A stretch of 64,000 bases of DNA from Rozella allomycis CSF55. Lineage: Eukaryota; Rozellomycota. Where the stretch lies: positions 62,001-126,000 of the forward strand of contig KE561265.1 of the NCBI GenBank assembly GCA_000442015.1. Direction: 5' to 3'. The notes under the pieces are model-generated. The model was given only the letters and a program-made list of their open reading frames with translations. It searched no databases and was not told where the DNA came from. A program made the translations under genes and the position numbers. Each line of letters opens with the position of its first letter. Position 1 is the stretch's first letter. Below, in pieces: positions 45,924-56,102 of the stretch.

Positions 45924-48807
45924 ATGGTTCAAGGGGAAGAAACCGTGCATTCGCAAATAGCCGCGTTATTTCACCAAGCGCAAGAAGGTCAAATAACGCA
46001 TAGAAAGACGTCATCTTTATTGAAGAAAATTTTGCAATCATCTGACGAAACATTGCATGAAAAGGAATTTACGGCTTCATTTTTCCATATGACGTCTATA
46101 CTGTTATCCGTTAAAAAGCAGGATATATATGTGCAAAAGATGTTTAAATTTATTTGTTCATTTTTTGCGTATGCGTGTGAGAGTGAAAAGGGTAAATTGT
46201 GAGTTGTATGAGGATAGAGCCCGGGGGATCTAGGATGTATAGATTTTTGGAGAATATGATGATATTTTTGCTGCGGGGGACTGAAGCCAAGGACAAGAGT
46301 GTGCGTTATAGGGTTTGTTTTTTGTTGGCGAATTGTATGCAGCATTTGAATGAGATTAGGTAAGAATGTAAGGGAGGATTGAGGAGTGATGTGTTGTGGA
46401 ATGCTATAAAGGAGAGGATGGTGCCGCGGTTGTATGACAAGGAGGCGAATGTGCGGGTGCAGGCAGTGAATGGGATGGCGAGGATGCAAACGTATGTGGA
46501 GGAGGCGGGACATGCACCGATAATGGAGAGATATATTGAGATGATGCGACATGATCCGAGTGCGTAAGAAGGAGATGGGGGTGATAGTAGGGATGTGAGG
46601 AAAGCGGCCATGATGAATATGGATATTAATGAGTATACGATACCGTATATATTGGAGCGCTGTGCCGATGTTGATGTTGGGATTAGAAAGATGTTGTTTA
46701 AGAAGAGGATGAGTGATATTGACTGGAGGTGGTTGACAGTTGAGCAGAGACAGTTGTTGTTGCTGCATGGGCTGACTGATAGAGATGAGATGGTGAAGCA
46801 AGGGTGTTTGAAGATGGTGTTTGATGGATGGATGAAGCATTCAGAGAATAATTTGGTGATAGTAGAATGATTTGTTTATTGAAAAGTAGTTGTTGAGTTC
46901 ATTGGATGTTGTATCGAATGTGAAGGTAGCAGAAGAATTGTTAAAGGGATATTTTGCCACGATAACAAAGCTTCCAGAGCATAATTTTGATGAGAAATAT
47001 TGGGAGAATTTAACGCCAGAGACGATTGTGTATTGGAGATTCTTTTGTGAACATATTAATGATCATACAGTAATAATAAATGATTGAAATGAAAAGGAAT
47101 TGGATGTTGGTGATTATATTCCATCGTTATCGAAATATACAGAATATTTGAAAGTTTACCAGGGTCATTTTAGGAAATCACCAGAAGAGAGTCAATTGGC
47201 TTATGAATTTATAATAAATCAAATGTTGTCAGTGTTGAAAATGCTTGATTTTAGTGATGAAGTTGGGAGAAGAGTGTTTTATGAAGAGATTAGTAAGATT
47301 GATGAATGAATGGAATAGAAACGTTGTTGATGGATGAAAAGAGTGCAGAAACGACGCTTCCATTGTTGGTTGATTGTTTAGAAAGATTGTGTGAAGATGA
47401 GAAAGAGTTTACAAGGGTTATGATTGATATTCTAACAGACATTGGAGAATTAATAGAAAGAGTAAAACAAATGGTAATGATTGAATAGAATGATTTGCCT
47501 AATCAAATGGAGGCGATGACGCTGGAAGAATATTCAGCAGAAGATTTGGAACAACAATCATTGCTGGCGACTATTAAATGTTTGTATTTAATTAAAGTGA
47601 TGCTTCAGAAAGCGAAATTGTCGCACGTTGAGAATGTTAGTTTGGAGGGAATAATTCAAGAGATGATTTTACCTTCAATAGAGAGTGAAATAGCAATAAT
47701 ACAAGAAAGAGGATTGGAGTGTTTGGGGTTGATTTGTACTCTTGATAAACAAAGTTCAATTGAATATATGCCAATATTTTTAAGTTTTGTTAATTTAATT
47801 GAAGATTCTTCAAAAATTAAAGCAATTCAAGTAATTAGGAAATTTCAGAATCTAAAAATAGATTGTTTTTGATTTAATAATTTTGTTTGGATTAAATTCA
47901 TTTCCTGATTGTGTTTCTCCTTTCAACAATGAAACTTTAAATCTCTTGAACGTTTTAAAGAAATGTTTATACAGCAAAGACCCACAAGTTCAAACACTCA
48001 CAGTTCAAGGCTTTTCTAAATTATTTCTATTCAACATTCTCAATGAATCTGAAATTTTAGGTGGTTTGTTTCTTCTTTATTACATCCCTGCAACAAATTC
48101 AAACTTTAAACTAGAACAATCTTTGAACTATTTTATAAATCTCTTTTCTTTCTCTTCAATTGAAAATCAAAGTTTAGTTAAATCAATCTTCATTCAAACG
48201 TTAAAAGATTTACTAACAGTTCAATTAAATTTAGGTAACTTCTCATCCCTCTATTCATCCAGGTGAAAAAGATTCAATGCTCAACATTCAACAAATAGCT
48301 CATCAATTAATTGATTGGACTGATTCAACTAAATGTTTAAAGTAAATCTCATCCTTCAATTCAAATAGAAATCCTTCTTCTATTCAATTATTTCATCCAG
48401 ACTTGGCTCTGGAATTAGCCACTGAAGCCTTAAATGAACCAGCTGCTTACGCTAAACATTTCGTTCAAATCATTTCTAAACTAAAATTAAATCATTCAAT
48501 CAAATTAGAAACTTTAGAATCTCTTCACTCTACTCTCTCAAGTCTTCAACGAGTAACACTCCACTCTCAATCTCACTAGTTTGTTACTGACAAAGTAACT
48601 CAAAATTCTCTCAAAAAGTTAATCTCTTCTATCGATTCAATTCAAATTCATTCAACTCAGAATGATCTCGACAACTCAAATATTGAATCCGAAATTTCAG
48701 AATTACTCAATCAAGATCCAAACGACATCAAACAACAATTAGAAGAAAATCAGAAAATTGAATTAGACGAACTAAGCGATATTTCTGATCTTCTAAATGA
48801 TGATTAA
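45924..48807 (+). CDS. YCG1: Condensin subunit CAP-G/Ycg1
   Basis: Twelve exons (introns 24-31 nt) encode 861 residues. HEAT repeats of Cnd3 type are clear: LLRGTEAKDKSVRYRVCFLL, WNAIKERMVPRLYDKEANVRVQAV, IPYILERCADVD and LTVEQRQLLLLHGLTDRDEMV. The C-terminus is acidic. CAP-G is one of the two HEAT subunits of condensin and binds DNA with CAP-H. The 5' third is strikingly G-rich on the coding strand and the 3' third C-rich, and the introns follow the same trend (see findings). The start ATG at 45924 is the first one in frame. Confidence 0.93.
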
Positions 48808-48875
48808 TGAAATAAAATAAATAAGGCAAATAAAATTAATAACAAATGCCAAGTACAAAAAATATATTTTTATTC

Positions 48876-49592
48876 CTAATTTATTACTTTTTGAACAACT
48901 TGGTCATCTATAGACGGTCTCTTGGACAGCTTCTTATTCACTTCATCCTCTATAAACTTTTTCTTCAGCATTTCACTTGTCGCTTGCAATGACGGTGTTC
49001 CATCTATCACAATCTATACGCAGCATTTTACCTTTCATTATATTACTCTCAATCAAATCACTCTTGGTATGTCGCTGGTTCAAATCCTTATTAATCTTAT
49101 CCATCGCCTGCGCCTTTAGCAAATCCTGCTCAACCGCTTGCAAACTAGGCGCCGTCTTGCTATCTATTCAAATTCAATCAGCCACATCACCTTTAAGTAT
49201 ATTCAAATTCACCAATTCATCCTTCTCCGGCCTCTTTTCAAGCTTATGCGCCAGCACATCTTCAATCTTTGCCCTCTCCAGTTCCAACGACGCAGCCACA
49301 AGATTAGGCGCAACATTGATTTCTACTTTAGCTTTCAACTGTATCCCACCTTTAAGAATATTCGCATTAACCAGCTCATCCTTTTCAGGCCGCTTCTCTA
49401 AAAAATGCTCAAGTGAGTTGCCCAGTTTCGCTCTTTGCAGCTCCATCGCACTCGCTTGCAGAGAGGGCGCGATATTTCCCTCCATGAGGATATTCCTATT
49501 AATCAGCTCTTCTTTTTCAGGGCGACTGGATAGCTTTCGTGCTAAAATGTCTGTGCAAAATTAATGCTAGGATTACCTTGCGTCTCGCTCAT
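48876..49592 (-). CDS. RPEL-repeat (actin-binding) protein
   Basis: Five exons (introns 26, 27, 27 and 28 nt) encode 202 residues, almost entirely RPEL repeats: SSRPEKEELINRNIL, EKRPEKDELVNANIL, EKRPEKDELVNLNIL, a degenerate NQRHTKSDLIESNIM and a last KRPSIDDQV. Between them AP(S/N)LQA-type spacers with amphipathic helices recur. RPEL motifs bind G-actin. Three of the four introns lie at the same place in successive repeats, just after the NIL-K/M codons in the same phase. One of them (49323-49349) is stopless and 27 nt long. Confidence 0.87.
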
Positions 49593-49724
49593 CTTAATCA
49601 ATGGCGCAGTATTAATTATGAAATTTAGAGATTGGAATTTTATACAAAGGGATATTAAAAAGGGAGATCTATTTTTATAGAAAGGGAGATTTATTTCGAC
49701 ATTAAGAATTGAAAATTAAACTAG

Positions 49725-51350
49725 TTATTTATTTTTTAATTCTTGAAGTCTTTCATAGATGGCGTGGTGGCTTGTAGGATCCTTTAAATTTATGGCCGCG
49801 GCTAATAGCTTTTCCAAGAGATCTTGATCAACTTCTACACTCAAACATTGTGCAAATATTCCTCTGTCATGTTCAAACGACTTCAATATTATCTCTTCTA
49901 TATTAATCCCATCCAAACTATTTGGCGCACCAAGATTCTTTGTGGTATTCTCTGGACTTGGCCTTGTTACACCCTTGTAAACTCTACCAAGGCCAGATTC
50001 AATAATTTGATTAGATAAAAATTCAAAATCATCATAATTCAAAAGGTTTTTACAATGGAATCCAAATAAATCCTTTGGAGCCTTGCTCATTACTTTACTT
50101 AGATCATAAGGATTAAACTTTGACAAGCCTACATTCTGAATGCGAGAAACTAATGCTACCCATGCTTTAACATCAATTCTTTTAGAAAACACATGAAGCT
50201 TTTTAAAACTCGCTAAATATGATATCAATTCAGGTGTTTGGGAGGGAGTGCAACGGTGTAACAGGAAATTCATGAATCTAATAGTAACACATGGTTCATT
50301 CTCCATAATAAGATTGAAAGGAAATTTTGAATGCCTTTGGTAATACGAAACCATTATGATGCGAAAACATGATGGGGTTGGGAATCGCCGTCTTAGAATA
50401 TCATTCCATATCTCCAGAACTTTCTTGTGTCTCTTTTGATAGACTAAAGATTTCAGTAAATGCTCAAAATTTACATCATCCATTAAACTGTGATCTTGTT
50501 CATAAAATTGTACAGATAGACGCTGAAGACTCCCAAAGTCTTTCATTTTTAAGAGTATTTTAAATAAACACCCTACTATTTTGGGGCACGTCTTTATAAG
50601 ATACTGGCGAGCCTTGTATTCCACAAAATTCAATGCTCGTTCTGGTTGCTTTGCATGATCATAGCATTCTAGCATTTTAATGGCAGTAGCATTGTTGGGA
50701 AGAATTCCTCGAGAGTAAAAAGATTGCAAAAAGTATTCAGCCTTTTCATAATCTTCATGGCATTGTTCAATAAGCAAATTCATGGTCACGGCATTAGGCG
50801 TCACACCATAATTAGAGTAATCTTGGATAATATTCTGCAACTCTGTCAGTTTTTTCGGTTTCAGAACTTTAATATGTAGATGCATGTCGTAGGCTGTTAA
50901 CTGATTTCTCTCTTTTAACAATTCTAACATTCTATTAAATTCCTCTGTCTCGCCAGAATTGGCCAAGATTAGCATATATCTCTTGATAATTTCTCTATTA
51001 ATGCAGAATTTATCCGAGTGGGCTTGTATTTGCTTAAAAATATCTTTAGCGACATCTAGTTTATCTTGGCTTATGAGAACATCAAATAAAGGAACAATTT
51101 CTCTAGAGTTTAACAGCTTTCCAGTTTTTAACATGTCTGATTTTTGAAAAACTGTTTCAATCGCCAATTCCTTTCCAGGAAATCCTTTGTTGGAGCTTGA
51201 ATAATATTCCTTCTTGAACGTGCTAAAGTAACCTATTAAGCTAATTGCTGTTTTTGGTTCAATCCTTTTTAATTCCTTTAAGGACTCCCAGACTTCCTTA
51301 TACTTGTGCTTCGAAGTAATGTTCCCTTTACAGTTACTTAATAAATTCAT
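49725..51350 (-). CDS. Pentatricopeptide (PPR)-like protein, probably mitochondrial
   Basis: A single exon of 541 residues made of repeated helical pairs. The clearest PPR-type units are around residues 185-260 (YGVTPNAVTMNLLIEQC, RGILPNNATAIKMLECY, AKQPERALNFVEY). The basic N-terminus could be part of a mitochondrial presequence. PPR proteins bind organellar RNA; the target is unknown. The lack of introns over 1.6 kb is unusual for this window. Confidence 0.75.
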   Translation of the reverse strand: MNLLSNCKGNITSKHKYKEVWESLKELKRIEPKTAISLIGYFSTFKKEYYSSSNKGFPGKELAIETVFQKSDMLKTGKLLNSREIVPLFDVLISQDKLDVAKDIFKQIQAHSDKFCINREIIKRYMLILANSGETEEFNRMLELLKERNQLTAYDMHLHIKVLKPKKLTELQNIIQDYSNYGVTPNAVTMNLLIEQCHEDYEKAEYFLQSFYSRGILPNNATAIKMLECYDHAKQPERALNFVEYKARQYLIKTCPKIVGCLFKILLKMKDFGSLQRLSVQFYEQDHSLMDDVNFEHLLKSLVYQKRHKKVLEIWNDILRRRFPTPSCFRIIMVSYYQRHSKFPFNLIMENEPCVTIRFMNFLLHRCTPSQTPELISYLASFKKLHVFSKRIDVKAWVALVSRIQNVGLSKFNPYDLSKVMSKAPKDLFGFHCKNLLNYDDFEFLSNQIIESGLGRVYKGVTRPSPENTTKNLGAPNSLDGINIEEIILKSFEHDRGIFAQCLSVEVDQDLLEKLLAAAINLKDPTSHHAIYERLQELKNK

Positions 51351-51445
51351 TTCTTATTAATCTTTTTCTGGAAGCAATAAAGCTTACGATTGCAAAGAAT
51401 TGTGAAGAGTTTCCGTAAATATCTGAGGCGTTTCAAATTTTTGAT

Positions 51446-52740
51446 ATGTCAATTTTTGTACAAACCAGGGAATGCAACTTGTATGGCACAAGTTTTGATA
51501 TTCCTGAAAGATATAGCAATCTGAAGCCCGTTGGTATAGGCGCTTTTGGCCTTGTTTGGTAAATCCTTTTTATCGTCTTTTTCGCAAGTTCAGCATATGA
51601 TCTTGACGCAAACTTGAATGTGGCTATCAAAAAGGTTAAAGATCCTTTCAAGTCAACAGTTATGGCAAAGCGGACATATAGGGAGCGCAAATTATTGATT
51701 GCACTTAGACATGAGAATGTAGAAATTATAATGATTAATTAAATCCAGATTATAAGTTTGCAAGATGTATATATATCATACAAAGAGGATATGTAATACA
51801 TTACATCTATATTTTTTAGTTATTTTGTAACAGAACTTTTTGAAACAGATCTTCAAAAACTCATGGCTTCAAAAACACTTGAACCTCAGTTTATTCAATA
51901 CTTTTTGTATCAAATTTTGCGAGGTATTAAATTTGTACATTCGGCGGGTGTAATACATCGAGATCTCAAACCCTCAAACATTTTGATTAATGACAATTGT
52001 GATCTCAAAGTAGATAATTTAATCCACATAAATAGATTTGCGATTTTGGTCTTGCTCGGCTATCAGATGCACAAATGACAGGATACATTGCCACAAGATA
52101 TTATCGAGCACCTGAGATTATGTTAACATGGCAGACATATGACGAGAAAATTGACATATGGTCGATAGGATGTATTTTGGCCGAAATGCTTCAAGGCTCA
52201 CCTTTATTTCCTGGAAAAGATCGTAATCATTAAAGATTGATTTTTAGACCCAGACGTCAGCCAATTTCAACTCATCATTGAATTACTTGGATCTCCCCCT
52301 ACTGATGTCATCAACCGAATTTGTAGTGAACATGTATTTTTTCTAAACTCATTAATATTAGACCTTAAAGTTTGTCATGTCATTGCCAAAGTGTGAAAAG
52401 AAGTCTTTCAGAGAATATTTCCCTTCTGTCATTGATCAAGACGGACTAGATCTACTTGAGAAAATGCTTGAATTCGATCCACAGAAAAGAATTCTTGCAT
52501 CTGAGGCGTTAAAGCACCCCTACTTGAAGGAGTTTCACGATGATCAAGATGAGCCAGTTTCTGATAAAAAGATTGATTGGGCGTTATATGAAAAAGATCT
52601 GGATGTCTCGGAATGGAAAAGTACTTAGACTGTTGATTTTACAAATAGGGATACTGTCCTTAGAAGTTGGGGAGTTTTACGAGACACATTCCCATAGTAA
52701 GCAACAGTCCAAAACGTTAAATTTTGAGACAAATTTTTGA
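51446..52740 (+). CDS. HOG1: Hog1/p38-type MAP kinase
   Basis: Eight exons (introns 25-30 nt) encode 366 residues. It follows yeast Hog1 closely: [72 protein letters not shown] with the TGY activation loop, [12 protein letters not shown] and [13 protein letters not shown], then the common-docking region [13 protein letters not shown]. The long Ala/Gln tail of yeast Hog1 is absent. Role: osmotic and general stress signalling. The last splice (52621-52648) gives the closing [17 protein letters not shown]. Confidence 0.96.
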
Positions 52741-52760
52741 ATAAATGCATACCAGACTTT

Positions 52761-53194
52761 TTATTCTTCTATATATGGATGTAATGAGCTTCTGCCAGCT
52801 CTTCGTGATAGGCCCAGTCTGCGTGGAGTTCCATCTTCACGTGAATCTGTATTTACAATTTTTGAGGGTAACTTTTTGACGGGTGTCTTTACAATCGCGG
52901 GAGTTATTGTTGTCTTCTTTTTGGCGGGTGTTTTAGCAGAAACATTCGATTGGGCTTTTGAAGAAGTAGACGACTTTTTTGTCGATTCTTTTTTTATTTT
53001 AGGCTCGCTGTTATCTGATTCAACTGCGGATAATACATTATCGTCATCGGATGCAGTACCGTGATCGCTATTGAATGATGCATCTGATTCTGATTCTAAA
53101 ACCACTTTTTTCTTTTTATTATCTGGTTTAAAAAATTCTTCTTCTGAATATTCTCTAGTTTTAAAAAAAGCAATTTGTATTACGACTCACTCAT
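52761..53194 (-). CDS. RAD51AP1-like protein (C-terminal RAD51-binding motif)
   Basis: Two exons (29-nt intron) encode 134 residues. The N-terminus is acidic with Ser-Glu-Ser-Asp clusters, the middle is a Lys/Ser/Thr/Pro-rich basic region (KTPAKKKTT, KTPVKKLP), and the end is TPRRLGLSRRAGRSSLHPY. The last block matches the C-terminal RLGLSRxxRxxxLHP motif of RAD51AP1, which binds RAD51 in homologous recombination. The protein is much shorter than the animal one and the match is confined to the motif. Confidence 0.65.
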
Positions 53195-53230
53195 TGTGGC
53201 TTCGCAAGTGCAGGGGTTTCAAACAAAAAT

Positions 53231-54170
53231 ATGTTCAAACGCTTTCAAGATCAACCAGCTCCCGCTGAAGAGGAAAATGAAAATGAATCATTTTATGAAA
53301 CATCAGATAGCTCAAGTAGCGAAGAAGAGGAGATAGAAACGGCACAACTTAAAACATCTGAAAAGCAGAGTCTCGAAAAAGAAAAAACTTTGGTTTTATG
53401 CTCTCGTGGTTCTACTTCCCGTTTTAGACATTTAATGAAAGATCTGATGATGCTGTTACCTCATGCTAAACAAGAATCAAAGTTCGATTCAAAGAAAGAA
53501 ACTGGGTTAGTTAACGAGTTGATGGAATTAAACAATTGTACATCATGTCTGTATTTTGAAGCCAGAAAACACCAAGATTTATATTTATGGATGGCTAAAG
53601 CTGTGACGGGGCCAAGCTTACGCTTTCTTATTCAAAACATCCATACCTTAGATGAACTCCGTATGCAAGGTAATTGTCTTAAAGGAAGTCGACCCGTGCT
53701 TTCATTTGACTCATCTTTTGATGAGAGCCCCCACTTTGCTTTGGTTAAAGAATGTTTGAAACAGATTTTTCACACTCCTCAAGGACACCGTAAAAGCAAG
53801 CCATTTGTCGATAGGGTCATGTCCTTTTCAATCGCAGATAACAAAATTTGGGTTAGAAATTTTCAAGTAAGTGATAGCTAGCCTGGTCATTTAGATAGCT
53901 GATAAATTAGTTGGAGATGAAACAGAAATGTCTTTAGTTGAAATCGGGCCAAGATTTGTTATGACTCTTCAAAGAATAATGGATGGATGCTTTTCGGGAC
54001 CTGTTTTATATGAAAATCCAGATTTTGTTTCTCCAAATGTTGTTAGATCTGAAGCTAGAAAAGAACAAGCAATGAAATCTAGACAGAGAATTATTGAACA
54101 ACCTTACAAGGAAAAGAAAATTGAAGAAAAGAATCTTCCAAAAGATGAACTCTCAACGATTTTCGAATAA
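53231..54170 (+). CDS. BRX1: BRX1, Brix-domain ribosome biogenesis factor
   Basis: Two exons (28-nt intron) encode 303 residues. An acidic N-terminal extension precedes the Brix domain: VLCSRGSTSRFRHLMKDLMMLLPHAK, ESKFDSKK, NCTSCLYFEARKHQDLYLWM, GPSLRFLIQNIHTLDELR, then SFSIADNKIWVRNFQIAD and LVEIGPRFVMTLQRI. Brx1 acts in 60S subunit assembly in the nucleolus. The mS35 gene is convergent with only four bases between stop codons. Confidence 0.97.
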
Positions 54171-54174
54171 AGAA

Positions 54175-54855
54175 TTATTGTTTATTTATTTCGTCTTTGG
54201 CTTTTGCATTAGCAATCCAATGTCTGGGAATCGGGGGNTCATTAGCGCTTATCCAATGTCTGGGAATCGGGGGCGGTTGTGCATTGAAAACTTTACGCTT
54301 CAAGAATGGAATGTCTGTAAAGTTGTCACCATCCTAGTAATTTCTATACATAATAGCACATTACTGGGTTCTTAACTTCTTTCAACATGGCTTTGAATGT
54401 ATCTTTCGCATACTTTATGTTTTGGGATAGCAAAGGAAACTTTTTGGCTTCTATTGTCACAATGCCAGTTGTGCGGTCATACATTTCATCACATAGTAAA
54501 ATGAATTTATGTTTTTGCACATCGGTAAGGCTGAGATCATTTATATTAAAACTTAACTCTGCTTTTAAGGTCTTCGGATGCGGGTAGGTGTTCCAGTGGT
54601 CTGAATATACTTCCCTGTGTCTAATAATGAATATCTCGTCTTTTCCCCTTCGATAATCGTCCCTAAACTCTAACTTTCCATTAAAATGTCTTGGTTACCT
54701 TTGAATTGATTTCTATCCAAGTCAAGCTTTTTTTGTCGAATCAGACCTTGGAGCAATTTGTACCTGTTAGTGGTCGAGCGTAAATTTTGATAAAGGGGTT
54801 CAACATAGGAGCCCACCCGAAACTGATTAATGAAGTCCCCGGCAATGTTATTCAT
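54175..54855 (-). CDS. Mitochondrial small-subunit ribosomal protein mS35
   Basis: Three exons (introns 29 and 31 nt). Recognisable blocks: VYSDHWNTYPHPKTLKAELSFNINDLSLTD, KHKFILLCDEMYDRTTGIVTIEAKKFPLLSQNIKYAKDTFKAML, as in MRPS35/Rsm24. The 3' end is disturbed by the N at 54238: the bases encoding PPIPRHWI are present on both sides, with a small indel. Collapsing the duplicate gives a tail PPPIPRHWIANAKAKDEINKQ. The start at 54855 leaves a short presequence, so an upstream exon is possible. Confidence 0.8.
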
Positions 54856-55132
54856 TTAAATTGACAAATTTCCTAAACAGGCGTACATTACCAATCATTA
54901 AAATTGAACTGGACTAGCGGTTGTACTCGCTTCGCTCGCATTAAAAAATTAAATATGTCCGTGATTTTTCACAAAGCATCGTATCATTTTGCAATTTGAT
55001 AGACATCTTTCTCCATATTTGTGCTTTACGAAAAGCATTTTGTTTCTAGCGGTTGACATCGCTTCGCTCACATTAATAGATTTACATATTTCCGGGTTCG
55101 CGCGCNCGAAATTGTTGATTAAACCACTGAAT
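54856..55132. repeat. Spacer with a duplicated 31-bp G+C-richer element
   Basis: The spacer contains two copies (54914-54944 and 55046-55076) of an element of the form ctagcggttg..ctcgcttcgctc.cattaa with four mismatches, 132 bases apart and in the same orientation. Both are far richer in G+C than the surroundings. The N at 55106 sits in the local run cgcgcgc. The role is unknown: paired regulatory sites or an old dispersed repeat. Confidence 0.6.
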
Positions 55133-56075
55133 ATGTTAACCACCAACAAAGAAATTTCAGTGCAGAGTTTAGATGAGGGAAATATTGTTTGGGCGAAGCT
55201 TAAAGGATATCCTTGGTGGCCTGCCAAAGTAAATTTACAACGTCAAATTTTTAGATTACAGCAGAGGATTCATCACCACTTTTAAAGAACGCCAGAAGGC
55301 CCAAAGGAACTCCTGTCCCTGTTAAGTTTTTTGGTTCAAGAGATTAGTAAATCATATATGAACCAAAGATTATTAGTGCATTTGTTACAAAAGAAAGCAT
55401 TCGATCTTTTAATGAATATTTGAATGAATTTAAACATAAAAACAATTCCGAATTATTTAAAAGAGCAATCGAAGAAGCTTTGAATCCTGTATTAGCATCT
55501 CAGCCGGTTAAAGACATTGTTGAAGATTCTGAAGATTCTGAACAATTTGAACCATATCAAGAAAATCCAATAATCGATAAAGAAAAAAACAAAAGAAAAA
55601 GTATCGGAAACGAGAAAGTAAAAGGGCCGCCAAAAAAGCGGGGGAGAAAGGTACCAAACAAAATAGAAAGTTATAGAGCAAAAAAGAATTGGAAGAACTG
55701 AGATTGAAAGCAGAAGAGGCGAATAAATTGGAAAGACAACAGAGTGAATCAGAAAATTTAATGAAAATGAGATTCGAATTACAAAAAATTTGCTGCATGG
55801 AAGTTGCTCGAGTAAGGTTCCATGATTTAAAATATTGATTTAGGTCGATCGATATAAAGCTGCTGATGATATTGTTTCTCATTTTGAAAACATGGAAATG
55901 ACCGTAGAGAATTTGACTGTAAGGAAATCCTATTTGTCTGTATTCGTAGTATACTAAGATTGGGAAAGTCATGAAATTGATCGGGAAAAAGGAACTTCCA
56001 AAGGATACGTATAATTTGTCTGAACGATGCAGGTCATTGGCAGAGTCCTGGAGAAGTTTGTTAAAGAAAGAATGA
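55133..56075 (+). CDS. PWWP-domain protein with LEDGF/IBD-like C-terminus
   Basis: Six exons (introns 26, 30, 26, 32 and 31 nt) encode 265 residues. The PWWP domain is at residues 12-95: GNIVWAKLKGYPWWPAKI, PVPVKFFGSRDYAFV. A Lys/Pro-rich linker (PPKKRGRK, AT-hook-like) leads to a helical C-terminal region (YTKIGKVMKLIGKKELPKDTYNLSERCRSLAESWRSLL) resembling TFIIS-N/IBD domains of LEDGF and HRP2. Such proteins read H3K36 methylation on transcribed genes. The third intron starts with GTTATA, a less usual donor, and is inferred from frame. Confidence 0.8.
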
Positions 56076-56102
56076 ATATAAATAAATGTTTTGATTTTTA
56101 AT

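Noticed and set aside
45989-46840. A 283-residue minus-strand frame rich in His, Ile, Pro and Leu
   Set aside because: It is antisense to the G-rich condensin exons and crosses their introns; the absence of stops reflects strand composition, not a gene.
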